From NCBI RefSeq assembly GCF_000511955.1, contig NZ_AZSU01000004.1:27436-91435 (forward strand): DNA of 64,000 nt, in the 5' to 3' direction. Below are positions 54,128-63,722 of the stretch, in pieces (within the stretch, counting starts at the first letter, position 1; every line of letters begins with the position of its first letter). The notes under the pieces are model-generated. The model was not told where the DNA came from. It ran no database searches and worked only from the letters and a program-made list of their open reading frames with translations. Origin of the DNA: [Clostridium] ultunense DSM 10521 (GTDB lineage Bacteria > Bacillota > Clostridia > Tissierellales > Tepidimicrobiaceae). The position numbers and the translations under genes were made by a program.

Positions 54128-55984
54128 ATGTTTTTAAACTCAAAAGGCTATGTTAAGATGTTTACGGATATGATGTCTGAAGGCTTTATAGTTATAGATA
54201 GTGAAGGGAAAATTCAAATATATAACCATAAAGCCAAAGAAATCTTTGGCATAGTCTATAACCAACAAATAAGCCATGACCATGGGAGGATAAACAAAGG
54301 AGATATCGTAATTATTGGCGATAATTCCCTAGGAAGAGATGATGGGAATTTAGATGGTAAATCTCTAGAATGTTTGGGAATAAAGGATAACAATATAGAA
54401 AAAGGGGATGCAATACTAGCCATCGGTGTTTTTCAACAAAAAGGAGTTTCACCTATATATAAGTATATAAAATCTGACAACATAGTAGATACATTAAAAC
54501 TAAAAACAGACTATTTAGGGATAAACTTAGGAGCAATAATAGATTTTGTAAATAAGATAATAACCATAGAAGTTGGCGAGGAAAAGTTTTCTATGGGATA
54601 TATTAATGCTATTGGACATATGGTAATTTTAGATGGAAAGACTAAAAGAATGAAATTCTATCAAGCTCAGGGATATACTGCTAGAGGTGAAAGTATTTAT
54701 GATATATTGAAAGGTTGTGAATATCGAGCTAAAGGAGAGAATGCCAACGTATTGAATGTAATTGGCAAAGATATATTTGAAATCCATAAAGGGAGTTCAA
54801 CTATTAAAGAATTTTATCAAGTAGCAAAGGGAGAAAATATTAGCTACAGGGATGAGTTTAAAGAGATAAATGGAATTCCAACTATGTGTACTTTAATTCC
54901 CGTAGACAAAGATGGAGTAAGAATAGGGGCCGCCTTAAAAGTAGAGGATATTTCTGAAATTAAACAAATAATTAGGGAAAGGGATAAAGCACTATTAGAT
55001 TTAGAAAAAATTGAAGGAGAGTTAAAAGAAGAAAAGATTTTCAAAAAGGCTTTTCCCAATATAATAGGTGAGAGTAAGGAGATAGGCCATGTGAAAAGAT
55101 TGGCTTTAAAAGCCGCCAAAACCAATTCTACCGTATTAATACTAGGGGAAAGTGGTACTGGTAAGACCATATTAGGTAAAGGAATCCATGAGAATAGCAG
55201 GTTTAAAGACAAACCCTTTATCCATGTAAACTGTGGAGCAATTCCAACCACTTTATTGGAATCGGAACTATTTGGATACGAAAAAGGGGCCTTTACTGGA
55301 GCTAATAAGGAAGGTAAAATAGGGTTCTTTGAAATGGCTAATGAAGGAACCATATTTTTAGATGAAATAGGGGATATACCATTGAACCTACAAGTAAAAT
55401 TACTCCAAGTCCTTCAGGAGAAAAGCTTTTATAGAGTAGGTGGTATTGAAAAGGTTAGGATAAACGTGAGGATTATTTCAGCTACCAATAAAAATTTAGA
55501 AGAGGAAATATTGAAGGGAAGATTTAGGGAAGACCTATATTATAGAATAAATGTATTCCCAATATGGATCCCTCCACTAAGAGAAAGAATAGAAGATATC
55601 TATCCTTTAGTAGATATGATACTACCAAGGTTATGTAAGGAAGTAGGTGTAGAAACTAAAAGAATTTCTGCTGAGGCCCTTAACCTTTTAACTAGGCATA
55701 GCTGGCCAGGAAATGTTAGAGAGTTAGAAAATATATTGGAAAGGGCTATAAACCTATCGGAAGGTAATACAATTTTATCAAAACATATTGCATTGGATAT
55801 TAAAGAAGAAACATACAATATTAAGGATATAATACCTTTAAAAGATGCGGTAAGTATTTGCGAAAAAAATACGATCAAAAGGGCTTTAAAATTTTATAAA
55901 GGGAATAAAAAGAAGGCAATGAAGGCTTTAGGAATAAGTAAAACAACCTTTTATGAAAAATTAAAAAGATATGAAATCGATTAA
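54128..55984 (+). CDS. PAS-domain sigma-54-dependent activator of the peptide operon
   Basis: A 618-residue enhancer-binding protein. An N-terminal PAS-like segment (MMSEGFIVIDSEGKIQIYNH) precedes a long sensor region of about 230 residues I cannot assign. The AAA+ domain has Walker A LGESGTGKT, the sigma-54 loop EKGAFTGANKEG and Walker B GTIFLDEIGDI. The C-terminal HTH is NKKKAMKALGISKTTFYEKL. It starts 12 nt after the epimerase, and a -24/-12 promoter lies between it and the transporter genes, its likely target. Confidence 0.9.
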   Translation: MFLNSKGYVKMFTDMMSEGFIVIDSEGKIQIYNHKAKEIFGIVYNQQISHDHGRINKGDIVIIGDNSLGRDDGNLDGKSLECLGIKDNNIEKGDAILAIGVFQQKGVSPIYKYIKSDNIVDTLKLKTDYLGINLGAIIDFVNKIITIEVGEEKFSMGYINAIGHMVILDGKTKRMKFYQAQGYTARGESIYDILKGCEYRAKGENANVLNVIGKDIFEIHKGSSTIKEFYQVAKGENISYRDEFKEINGIPTMCTLIPVDKDGVRIGAALKVEDISEIKQIIRERDKALLDLEKIEGELKEEKIFKKAFPNIIGESKEIGHVKRLALKAAKTNSTVLILGESGTGKTILGKGIHENSRFKDKPFIHVNCGAIPTTLLESELFGYEKGAFTGANKEGKIGFFEMANEGTIFLDEIGDIPLNLQVKLLQVLQEKSFYRVGGIEKVRINVRIISATNKNLEEEILKGRFREDLYYRINVFPIWIPPLRERIEDIYPLVDMILPRLCKEVGVETKRISAEALNLLTRHSWPGNVRELENILERAINLSEGNTILSKHIALDIKEETYNIKDIIPLKDAVSICEKNTIKRALKFYKGNKKKAMKALGISKTTFYEKLKRYEID

Positions 55985-56141
55985 ATAATCCTTGTAAAAG
56001 GAATCTTTCCTGTTATAAGGAAATGTGTAAAAAGGGCTTTCTCTGCCCTTAACAGTCCTAATTTTCGGAACATTCTAAATAATAAAAATATTAGTTAAAG
56101 TAAAATCGAACCTTTTTGGGCTAAAAAGATAAATAGAAATA

Positions 56142-56157
56142 TGGCATGTATCTTGCC
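56142..56157 (+). promoter_or_regulatory. Sigma-54 (-24/-12) promoter of the opp operon
   Basis: TGGCAT-GTATC-TTGCC fits the TGGCAY-N5-TTGC consensus. It is about 121 nt before the binding-protein gene. A weak terminator for the regulator gene (AAGGGC / GCCCTT, 56032-56050) lies upstream. Clear activator sites were not identified. Confidence 0.78.
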
Positions 56158-56278
56158 ACAAATAATATAAAGGAATATTGAAATTCAACATCAGTTTGTC
56201 AACAAAGGCTAAGGGGAAGGAGGGAATATTGAATAAATTTTGTTTTATACTGTTTGAATATTTTAGAGGAGGGAAATT

Positions 56279-58123
56279 ATGAAAAGACTGGTAGCTTTAA
56301 CTATGGCGCTGTTAATAATCATTACAGGCTGTTCGTCAGGAGGAAAGAAAACTTCGGGGGATAATGTGGCGGCGATACAGGAATATAGGACTGCTTATTC
56401 AGGTGAAATCACTACTTTAAACTATTTAGTTACTGCCACTACCAATGAATTTGCTATGGCTGCAAATTTAGTAGATACTTTAATAGATTACGACAGATAT
56501 GGAGTAGTTCAACCAGGTCTTGCCACTGAGTGGAGTTTATCTGATGATAACTTGGTTTGGACCTTTAAATTAAGAGAAGGGGTAAAATGGTTAACCCATG
56601 ATGGAGAAGAATATGCAGAAGTTACAGCTCAGGATTTTGTTGACGCTATGAAATATATATTAAATCCAGCCAATGAATCAAAAACAGCCAATATTGCTTA
56701 TAGCGTTATAAAAAATGCTGAAGAATACTATAATGGAGAGATAACTGATTTTGAACAAGTAGGCGTAAAGGCTTTGGATAAATATACCTTAGAATATACT
56801 TTAAAAAATCCTACACCATATTTTTTATCCATGCTTACTTATGTATGTTTCTTCCCGGTTAATGGACAATTTTTGGAAGAAGCAGGAGATAGATTTGGTA
56901 CAGATAATATTAACTTTTTATACAATGGAGCTTATATAATGGAAACATTTGAACCACAAAATAGGAGGGTTCTAGTAGCAAACGAAAACTACTGGGATAA
57001 AGAAAATATACATATCACAAAGTTAACCTATATTTACAACAAAGAGGCGGGTACTTTAGCACCTGAATTGTTTTTGCGTAAGGAAATAGATTATGCAGAT
57101 ATTCCTTCGGACATTCTAGATGAATGGATGAATGATCCAGAGAAAGAAACACAGATTCGTCCAAATAGAACTAGTTTCTATTCATATTTCTATTGTTTGA
57201 ACTTCGACCCTCAATTTCCAGAGGAATACGAACCAGGTAACTGGAAAATTGTAGTTAATAATAAAAATTTCCGTAAATCCTTATTCCATGCTTTAGATAG
57301 GAAAGCAGCTATGCTAACAGCAGAACCCTATGATCCAGAAAAGAGAATAAGTAATACTGTAACTCCAAAGAACTTTGTAGATTTAGAGGGAGTTGATTAT
57401 ACTCAATTAGGTAGTTTGGCTGAGCTTTCAAACAATGATTCCTTCAATGAAAAATTGGCTTTAGAGTATAAAGAAAATGCTTTGGCAGAACTGGAAGGCA
57501 AAGCTACCTTCCCAGTGAAAGTGTTAATGCCATATAACACAGGCTCAAGCGAATGGGCTAATAGGGCTCAGGTTGTTGAACAACAGATGGAAAACTTATT
57601 AGGAACAGATTATATAGATATAATAATTGATCCTAAGCCGCCTACAGGTTTTTTACAGGAAGTAAGAAGGTCAGGAAATTATGCCTTTTTAGAATGTAAC
57701 TGGGGGCCTGACTACGCTGACCCTGAAACTTACACCGATCCTTTCAGTCCAGATGGTACCTATAATTGGCCACATCTAGCAGAAGGTTATAAGGAATCTA
57801 ACGGTAAGAATACCTATGAAAACATGGTAAATGGAGCTAAAGCCGAAGTAGTGGACATAGAAAAACGTTACAATTTATTTGCAGAAGCAGAAGCATTTTT
57901 GATAGGAGAAGCCTTTATAATTCCATATGCTGTTGGTGGAGGAGGTTATTCTGCTTCTAGGTTGAATCCATTTGAATCCTTGTATTCACCCTTTGGCGTT
58001 TCTGCTGAACGATTTAAAGGTCAAAAGGTAATGGAAAAACCGATGAATTCAGAAGAATTTACAGAAGCCTTAGAAAAATGGGAAAAGGAAAGGGCAGAAG
58101 CTTTAAAGAAAGCAACTAAATAA
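56279..58123 (+). CDS. oppA: Oligopeptide ABC transporter substrate-binding lipoprotein
   Basis: A 614-residue SBP family 5 lipoprotein. The signal peptide ends in lipobox IITGC (Cys about 18). The mature part has LVDTLIDYDRYGVVQPGLATEWSLSDDNLVWTFKLREGVKW, the family signature, and FRKSLFHALDRKAA. It captures peptides outside the cell for OppBCDF. Linked epimerase and NlpC/P60 genes suggest cell-wall peptides. RBS is GGAGGG. It is the first gene after the sigma-54 promoter. Confidence 0.9.
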   Translation: MKRLVALTMALLIIITGCSSGGKKTSGDNVAAIQEYRTAYSGEITTLNYLVTATTNEFAMAANLVDTLIDYDRYGVVQPGLATEWSLSDDNLVWTFKLREGVKWLTHDGEEYAEVTAQDFVDAMKYILNPANESKTANIAYSVIKNAEEYYNGEITDFEQVGVKALDKYTLEYTLKNPTPYFLSMLTYVCFFPVNGQFLEEAGDRFGTDNINFLYNGAYIMETFEPQNRRVLVANENYWDKENIHITKLTYIYNKEAGTLAPELFLRKEIDYADIPSDILDEWMNDPEKETQIRPNRTSFYSYFYCLNFDPQFPEEYEPGNWKIVVNNKNFRKSLFHALDRKAAMLTAEPYDPEKRISNTVTPKNFVDLEGVDYTQLGSLAELSNNDSFNEKLALEYKENALAELEGKATFPVKVLMPYNTGSSEWANRAQVVEQQMENLLGTDYIDIIIDPKPPTGFLQEVRRSGNYAFLECNWGPDYADPETYTDPFSPDGTYNWPHLAEGYKESNGKNTYENMVNGAKAEVVDIEKRYNLFAEAEAFLIGEAFIIPYAVGGGGYSASRLNPFESLYSPFGVSAERFKGQKVMEKPMNSEEFTEALEKWEKERAEALKKATK

Positions 58124-58147
58124 TAATGAACAGTTGACAATTATGTA

Positions 58148-58166
58148 GGGCGACCTTTGGTCGCCC
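58148..58166. repeat. REP-like hairpin between oppA and oppB
   Basis: GGGCGACC-TTT-GGTCGCCC is a perfect 8-bp GC-rich stem, unlike the surrounding AT-rich DNA. Dispersed palindromes of this kind are common in clostridial genomes. It lies inside the operon and may reduce downstream transcription or stabilise the oppA message. Confidence 0.6.
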
Positions 58167-58192
58167 GTAAACCTAGAAGGGAGGAGGGGAAT

Positions 58193-59137
58193 ATGTTAAA
58201 GTATTCATTTAAAAGGTTATTTCAATCGTTAATAACATTATTTATCGTAATAACGGTAGTATTTCTTCTCATGCGACTAATGCCAGAGGAAGGATATTTT
58301 GGTGATGGGTATGAAAAGCTAGATGAGGCACAAAGGGAAGCCATATTGTCTAGTATGGGACTGAGGGATCCAATGCATATTCAGCTAAAAAATTTTTACC
58401 TGGATCTTCTATCGGGGGATCTAGGGGAATCCATAATATACCGGGCAAAGGTACCTATTGCCCAGATCCTTAAAACTAAAATTCCCTACTCAGTGCGTTT
58501 TGGATTAGCCGCTATGGCAATTTCTTTAATTTTTGGGGTATCCTTAGGTATTACCATGGCTAGAAGTAAAAACCAATTATGGGACAAGATGGGCACAGGT
58601 TATATAGTGTTCATAAATGCTGTTCCTGCTGCAATATATTATCTATTTTTACAACTATATATAACGGATATCCTAAAACTTCCAATTCTATTTAATCCAG
58701 ATAGACCCGTTAGTTGGATTCTGCCTACCATTTCCATGTCTCTAGGAGGGACCGCTTCTTATGCTATGTGGATGAGACGTTATATGGTAGATGAGTTAAA
58801 CAAGGACTATGTAAAATTGGCAAGGGCAAAGGGGTTAAGGGATAAGACTATAATGGTGAAACATGTACTTAGGAATGCCTTCGTACCTATGGTTCAGTAT
58901 TTGCCCACATCTCTATTATTTACCATATCGGGGTCCATATATATTGAATCCCTATACTCCATTCCAGGAATGGGCGGACTATTGGTAGATGCTATACAAA
59001 GACAGGATAACACCTTAGTTCAAGCCCTAGTCCTAATTTATTCATCTATAGGTATAATAGGATTATTCTTAGGGGATATTCTAATGGCCACTTTAGATCC
59101 AAGGATTAAGTTGGACAGAAAGGCAGGTGCTAGATAA
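58193..59137 (+). CDS. oppB: Oligopeptide ABC transporter permease
   Basis: A 314-residue membrane permease, start ATG 58193 after GGGAGGAGGGG. Six membrane segments; the EAA loop region is DYVKLARAKGLRDKTIMVKHVLRNAFVPMVQ, and the family C-terminal motif is DPRIKLDRKAGAR. GDLGESIIYRAKVPI is a DppB/OppB signature. It overlaps oppC by 1 nt. It forms the channel with OppC. Confidence 0.92.
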   Translation: MLKYSFKRLFQSLITLFIVITVVFLLMRLMPEEGYFGDGYEKLDEAQREAILSSMGLRDPMHIQLKNFYLDLLSGDLGESIIYRAKVPIAQILKTKIPYSVRFGLAAMAISLIFGVSLGITMARSKNQLWDKMGTGYIVFINAVPAAIYYLFLQLYITDILKLPILFNPDRPVSWILPTISMSLGGTASYAMWMRRYMVDELNKDYVKLARAKGLRDKTIMVKHVLRNAFVPMVQYLPTSLLFTISGSIYIESLYSIPGMGGLLVDAIQRQDNTLVQALVLIYSSIGIIGLFLGDILMATLDPRIKLDRKAGAR

Positions 59138-60069
59138 TGGATAATTCCTTATTTCAATTTGCAATTTATGATGAATCTAAAGCAGAAAGGACTGGATACT
59201 CAAATTATTCCTATTGGCGTTCTACAGTCCAAGTGTTTATGAAAAACAAGGTAGCGGTATTCTTACTATTTTTAATGATAGCGGTACTAGCCTTTACAAT
59301 GATTCAGCCCTATTTACCAGGACAGAAATCCCCTACTAAGATCCATATAGATGAAGCTACCAATATGCAATTGAGAAACCATCCTCCCGATTCTAAATTT
59401 TGGTTTGGTACCAATTCCATTGGCCAAGATCTCTGGTCTAGGATATGGAGTGGTACTAGAACTTCATTATTAATTGGATTTTTCGTTGGCCTTTGGGAGG
59501 CTATAATAGGCATTATTGTTGGAGCATTATGGGGTTATGTTAGACGATTAGAATCCATTATTACTGAAATATACAATGTATTGAACAATATTCCTACAAC
59601 CATAGTATTAATACTTCTAACCTACATAATGAAACCTAGTGTCTTCACCATGATATTTGCCATGTGTATGACTGGTTGGTTAAACATGGCTCGATTTGTT
59701 CGAAATTTAATAGTAATCATAAGAGATAGAGAATATAACCTAGCTTCTAGATGTTTAGGCACGCCAACTAATAGGATAATCACTAAAAATTTATTACCTT
59801 ATCTAGTTTCAGTTATAATGCTGAGAATGGCTTTAGCCATTCCTGCAGCTATAGGTTATGAAGTTTTCCTCACCTATATTGGACTAGGCCTTCCTGTAAG
59901 CATACCATCTTTAGGAAACTTAATCAATGAAGGTAGAAGGGTAATGGGAGTGCCATCCTTACGTTATCAACTCATATTTCCAGCAGTAGTTCTCTCTATC
60001 ATAACCATATCCTTCTATGTAATAGGCAATGTTTTTGCAGATGCATCCGATCCAAGAAATCACGTGTAG
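59137..60069 (+). CDS. oppC: Oligopeptide ABC transporter permease
   Basis: A 310-residue permease. The cytoplasmic N-terminus and first helix (NKVAVFLLFLMIAVLAFTMI) match OppC. WFGTNSIGQDLWSRIWSGTRTSLLIG is the family motif, and EYNLASRCLGTPTNRIITKNLLPY the EAA loop; the end is FADASDPR. Start codon overlaps the oppB stop. Confidence 0.92.
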   Translation: MDNSLFQFAIYDESKAERTGYSNYSYWRSTVQVFMKNKVAVFLLFLMIAVLAFTMIQPYLPGQKSPTKIHIDEATNMQLRNHPPDSKFWFGTNSIGQDLWSRIWSGTRTSLLIGFFVGLWEAIIGIIVGALWGYVRRLESIITEIYNVLNNIPTTIVLILLTYIMKPSVFTMIFAMCMTGWLNMARFVRNLIVIIRDREYNLASRCLGTPTNRIITKNLLPYLVSVIMLRMALAIPAAIGYEVFLTYIGLGLPVSIPSLGNLINEGRRVMGVPSLRYQLIFPAVVLSIITISFYVIGNVFADASDPRNHV

Positions 60070-60081
60070 GAGGTGGCTTAG

Positions 60082-61131
60082 ATGACAGATTCTAATATAA
60101 TATTATCCGTTAAAGATCTAGTGGTTAAATTTAATTTAAGGGGAAAAATTTTAACTGCCATAAGGGAAGCATCACTGGACTTGTACGAAGGAGAAAGCTT
60201 AGCTATTGTAGGGGAATCTGGAGCGGGAAAGTCTGTATTTACCAAAACCTTTATGGGCTTACTAGATGCTAATGGATGGGTAGATTCGGGTAGCATACTA
60301 TATAAAGGGGAAGATTTAGCTAAATATAAAAGGGAAGAAGATTGGATAAAGATTCGAGGTAGAGAGTTTGCCATGGTATTTCAAGAACCTATGACTTCAC
60401 TTAATCCCTTAAAGACCATAGGTAGTCAAGTGGAAGAGGCAGTAATACTCCATCAAGGTTTAAAAGGCAACAAGGCAAAGAAAAAAGTGATTGAAATATT
60501 AGATGATGTAGGCATTACAGAGCCAGAAAGAAGATATCATCAATATCCCCATGAGTTCTCTGGGGGAATGAGGCAAAGGGTGGTTATAGCTATTGCAGTG
60601 GCTTGTAATCCTAAAGTACTAATCTGTGATGAACCAACTACTGCGCTAGATGTAACTATACAGGCTCAGATACTAAATCTGCTAAAGGAATTACAAAAGA
60701 AGTACAAATTGACAACCATCTATATTACCCATGATTTAGGGGTAGTAGCAAATATAGCAGATAGAATAGCCGTAATGTACGCAGGAGATATAATAGAAAT
60801 AGGTACCTGTGAAGAAGTGTTTTATAATGCACAACATCCCTATACTTGGGCTTTGCTTTCGTCTTTGCCCCAATTAGGTGTTAAAGGGGAACCTTTATAT
60901 TCTATAAAAGGAACACCACCAAATTTATTTAATGAAATAAAGGGAGATGCTTTCGCCCCTAGAAATGAGAAAGCTCTAAAAATCGATTTTGTGGAAAGAC
61001 CTCCCTATTTTCAGGTAAGTCCTACTCATAAAGCTAAAACTTGGTTATTAGACCCTAGGGCACCAAAGGTAGAACCACCAGAATCTATAAAAATTTTACG
61101 TAGACAATGGCAGGTGAGAGCAAATGGATAA
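60082..61131 (+). CDS. oppD: Oligopeptide ABC transporter ATP-binding protein
   Basis: A 349-residue ATPase. Walker A is GESGAGKSV, signature [16 protein letters not shown], Walker [13 protein letters not shown], and the switch His is in YITHDLGVV. The C-terminal oligopeptide-specific extension contains [22 protein letters not shown]. It overlaps oppF by 8 nt. The typical cysteine cluster near the C-terminus of many OppD proteins is not seen. Confidence 0.92.
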   Translation: MTDSNIILSVKDLVVKFNLRGKILTAIREASLDLYEGESLAIVGESGAGKSVFTKTFMGLLDANGWVDSGSILYKGEDLAKYKREEDWIKIRGREFAMVFQEPMTSLNPLKTIGSQVEEAVILHQGLKGNKAKKKVIEILDDVGITEPERRYHQYPHEFSGGMRQRVVIAIAVACNPKVLICDEPTTALDVTIQAQILNLLKELQKKYKLTTIYITHDLGVVANIADRIAVMYAGDIIEIGTCEEVFYNAQHPYTWALLSSLPQLGVKGEPLYSIKGTPPNLFNEIKGDAFAPRNEKALKIDFVERPPYFQVSPTHKAKTWLLDPRAPKVEPPESIKILRRQWQVRANG

Positions 61132-62071
61132 AAGAAAAAAGGAAAGTCTATTGGAAGTCAAGAATTTACGCATAGAGTTTGGAAAAAAAAAGAAGGATAA
61201 ATTCGTAGCAGTAGATGATGTAAGTTTTCACATCTATAAAGGGGAAACCTTTGGATTAGTGGGAGAATCTGGTTCAGGAAAAACTACTATTGGTAGAGCA
61301 ATTACCCGTATAGTGGAGACTGCAGGCGGAGAGATAATATTTAAAGGTCAGAAGATTAATGGAAAGATTAGTAAAGAATTAGATAAGGAATTAACTAGAA
61401 AGATACAGATGATATTCCAAGACCCAATGGCTTCCTTAAATGAAAGGGCTAAGGTTGATTATATTGTATCTGAAGGCTTGTATAATTTAAAGAATTATAA
61501 AGATGAAGAGGATAGGAAAAGGAAAGTAGAGAAAGCCCTATTGGATGTAGGACTATTACCTGAATTTGCCAGCCGCTTTCCCCATGAATTTTCAGGAGGA
61601 CAAAGGCAAAGGATTGGAGTTGCTAGAGCCTTAATCATGGAACCAGAATTCATCATTGCAGATGAACCCATATCAGCTTTAGACGTTTCTATCCGGGCCC
61701 AGGTTTTAAATCTATTATCTGAACTACAAAAGGAAAAGGACTTAACTTATTTATTTATAGCTCACGATTTGTCTGTGGTAAGGTTTATAACAGATAGATT
61801 AGCAGTTATTCATAAAGGGAAAATAGTGGAATTAGCAGAAACTGAAAAACTTTTCAAAAATCCATTACATCCGTATACTAGAGCATTACTTTCAGCCATT
61901 CCTTTACCTAATCCAATAAAAGAGAAGCAAAAGGTACTAGAAGTATATAATCCAAATTGTCATAACTATGAGAAGAATCCTCCTAAGTGGATAGAAATAG
62001 AACCAGGCCATTTCATTTTAGCCAATGAAGAAGAGATTGAAGAATATATGGTAAGATTAAGCAAAGCTTAA
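61124..62071 (+). CDS. oppF: Oligopeptide ABC transporter ATP-binding protein
   Basis: A 315-residue ATPase, partner of OppD. Walker [10 protein letters not shown], signature [16 protein letters not shown], Walker [13 protein letters not shown] and the His switch FIAHDLSVV are all present. The OppF-typical [20 protein letters not shown] is followed by a short tail. It starts inside the end of oppD. Confidence 0.92.
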   Translation: MDKRKKESLLEVKNLRIEFGKKKKDKFVAVDDVSFHIYKGETFGLVGESGSGKTTIGRAITRIVETAGGEIIFKGQKINGKISKELDKELTRKIQMIFQDPMASLNERAKVDYIVSEGLYNLKNYKDEEDRKRKVEKALLDVGLLPEFASRFPHEFSGGQRQRIGVARALIMEPEFIIADEPISALDVSIRAQVLNLLSELQKEKDLTYLFIAHDLSVVRFITDRLAVIHKGKIVELAETEKLFKNPLHPYTRALLSAIPLPNPIKEKQKVLEVYNPNCHNYEKNPPKWIEIEPGHFILANEEEIEEYMVRLSKA

Positions 62072-62085
62072 GAAAGGGGTAAATT

Positions 62086-62898
62086 ATGAAGGAATTAGCT
62101 ATTATTATAGATACTATAGGTCCTCTAAAGCAGCAAGTAGGCTTTGAAAATGAAACTGCCGATGAATCCATCTTTGGTAGATTAGTAACCATATTGAATA
62201 AAGAAAAGGATAATTGGTATTATGTGGAAACCGACTATGGATATAGGGGATTTATTCACGGAGATTATCTATTAATAGATAGGGGAAAGGCAAAAAACTG
62301 GGATAGAGAAGCCAATCATATAGTAACATGGGGAATAGTAGATGTGATGAAAGAACCAAAATATCAAAGTTATAGCATAAAATTATTGACTAGGGGATCA
62401 GTTATTAAACTTACAGGTTATAGCAATAAAAATTGGGTAGAGATGGTTTTACCAACAGAAGAAAAAGGTTGGGTTAGAAAAGAATTAATTGGGGATAGGA
62501 TTAGACCAGATAGGGGGATTATTGATAATAGTTTGCGGAATAAAGTAGTAAACACAGCTCTTACCTATTTAGGTACTCAATATAGATGGGGAGGAAAAAC
62601 TCCTTTTGGCATAGATTGTTCCGGCCTTACCTCAATATCCTATTTAATGAATGGAGTTATTATATATAGGGACTCCCAAATAAAAGAAGAGTTTGGCATG
62701 AAAAAAATACCAAGGGAAGAGATGAAACCAGGGGATTTACTTTATTGGCCTGGTCATGTAGCCATGTATATTGGAGATGATAGATATATCCACTCTACTG
62801 GAGCATCGGGTGGAGTAGTAATTAACAGCTTAAATCCAGACCATGATGACTATAGGGGGGATTTAGCAGATATAAAGGAAATAGGAACTGTGTTTTAG
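62086..62898 (+). CDS. SH3/NlpC-P60 endopeptidase, YkfC-like
   Basis: A 270-residue protein. Two SH3-like segments (about 35-60 and 80-135) precede an NlpC/P60 domain with catalytic Cys in PFGIDCSGLTSISYLM and His in LYWPGHVAMYIGDDRYIHSTG. The GTQYRWGGKTPFG start of the domain is typical. No signal peptide is seen, so it is likely cytoplasmic, as YkfC is: it cleaves gamma-D-Glu-diamino acid bonds in imported muropeptides. It follows oppF by 14 nt, completing an import-cleavage-epimerisation pathway. Confidence 0.88.
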   Translation: MKELAIIIDTIGPLKQQVGFENETADESIFGRLVTILNKEKDNWYYVETDYGYRGFIHGDYLLIDRGKAKNWDREANHIVTWGIVDVMKEPKYQSYSIKLLTRGSVIKLTGYSNKNWVEMVLPTEEKGWVRKELIGDRIRPDRGIIDNSLRNKVVNTALTYLGTQYRWGGKTPFGIDCSGLTSISYLMNGVIIYRDSQIKEEFGMKKIPREEMKPGDLLYWPGHVAMYIGDDRYIHSTGASGGVVINSLNPDHDDYRGDLADIKEIGTVF

Positions 62899-63012
62899 AA
62901 TCCAGGACCTGGCAAAGGTAGAATTTGGCTGGGTTCTGAATTTTGGTCATTTATTTAAATCATATTCATAAGGGATAAAAACACAGAAATTTAATATAAA
63001 ATATTAATAAAA

Positions 63013-63037
63013 AATAGCAGAGATAATATCTGCTATT
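63013..63037. terminator. Stem-loop downstream of the opp operon
   Basis: AATAGCAGA / TCTGCTATT stem. No T tract on the plus strand; a possible terminator or boundary hairpin. Confidence 0.45.
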
Positions 63038-63048
63038 AAAAGATAAAT

Positions 63049-63162
63049 CTATATTAAATTATGACCCTGCTTTATATTGACTGTTTTGTTATCCCAATCT
63101 AATAAATTTTCTAAGGCTTTAGCTGCCTTTCTATCTGTAGATTTTAAGCCATGAACATATAT
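63049..63162 (-). pseudogene. Fragment resembling the C-terminus of a tyrosine recombinase
   Basis: On the minus strand an open 37-codon stretch reads IYVHGLKSTDRKAAKALE, then NLLDWDNKTVNIKQGHNLI and stop, with TAA just upstream. The YVH...RKAAKALE pattern recalls the end of phage-type integrases after the catalytic Tyr. It has no start codon context and is clearly partial. The family assignment is tentative. Confidence 0.3.
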
Positions 63163-63501
63163 TTACGGTATAGCAGAGTTTGATAATGGCCAAGCCCTAA
63201 AGCAAGGAAATTTTGATAGACAATACTAAACAGGACAATTAAATTCGAAGAACATATTATTGTGCGCAAATAGATAATGCAACCTTCCTTGTCTCTCGCT
63301 GCTTCAGCATAGCGCCCTAGTGTTTTTTAAGATTACTTAGCTATAGGTGCTTTTTAAACCAGGAAATTATTTCGTTAAGCCTTTCTATGCGAGATATAGG
63401 AGAGCCACTCCAGCATAGGCTGTGAGTTTCATCTTTTGCAACAAAAAGTCTTGTAGGAACTTTGCAAAATTTTAGTGCTGAAAACATTTGATATGGATCT
63501 A

Positions 63502-63520
63502 TGTCAATAGTTTGGACAAA
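63502..63520. mobile_element. Possible end of the IS3-family element
   Basis: TGTCAATAGTTTGGACAAA resembles the terminal inverted repeats of clostridial IS3-family elements. It lies outside the 3' end of the transposase gene by about 220 nt, which is longer than usual, so the boundary is uncertain. Confidence 0.35.
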
Positions 63521-63722
63521 AATTTAGGTTTTTTTGTGGGTCTCCGCCACCATTGACAATCCAAACATAAATGCTTTTAGGTTTCTACCCGAAGGCGATA
63601 AACTCAAAGCAAGCTATGTTTTGTGCCTTCGTGGTGGAATATTGTAGCATTTATTTATTGGCTTATCAATGGCAAGCCCTACGGGTGGCTATCATCCCCT
63701 CAGGCTCAAAATCTAAAGCAAG

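Larger units (their letters stand above)
62899..63722. other. Degenerate intergenic region, likely mobile-element debris
   Basis: An 824-nt region with no intact gene. It contains a weak terminator-like fold after the P60 gene (AGAATCCAG / CTGGGTTCT, 62898-62938), a hairpin at 63013-63037, a decayed coding fragment at 63049-63162, and a stem CGAAGGC / GCCTTCG (63590-63631). A repeated AAAGCAAGCTATG occurs at 63606 and 63714. The plus-strand frame at 63571-63768 spans these repeats and is not a credible gene. Confidence 0.55.
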
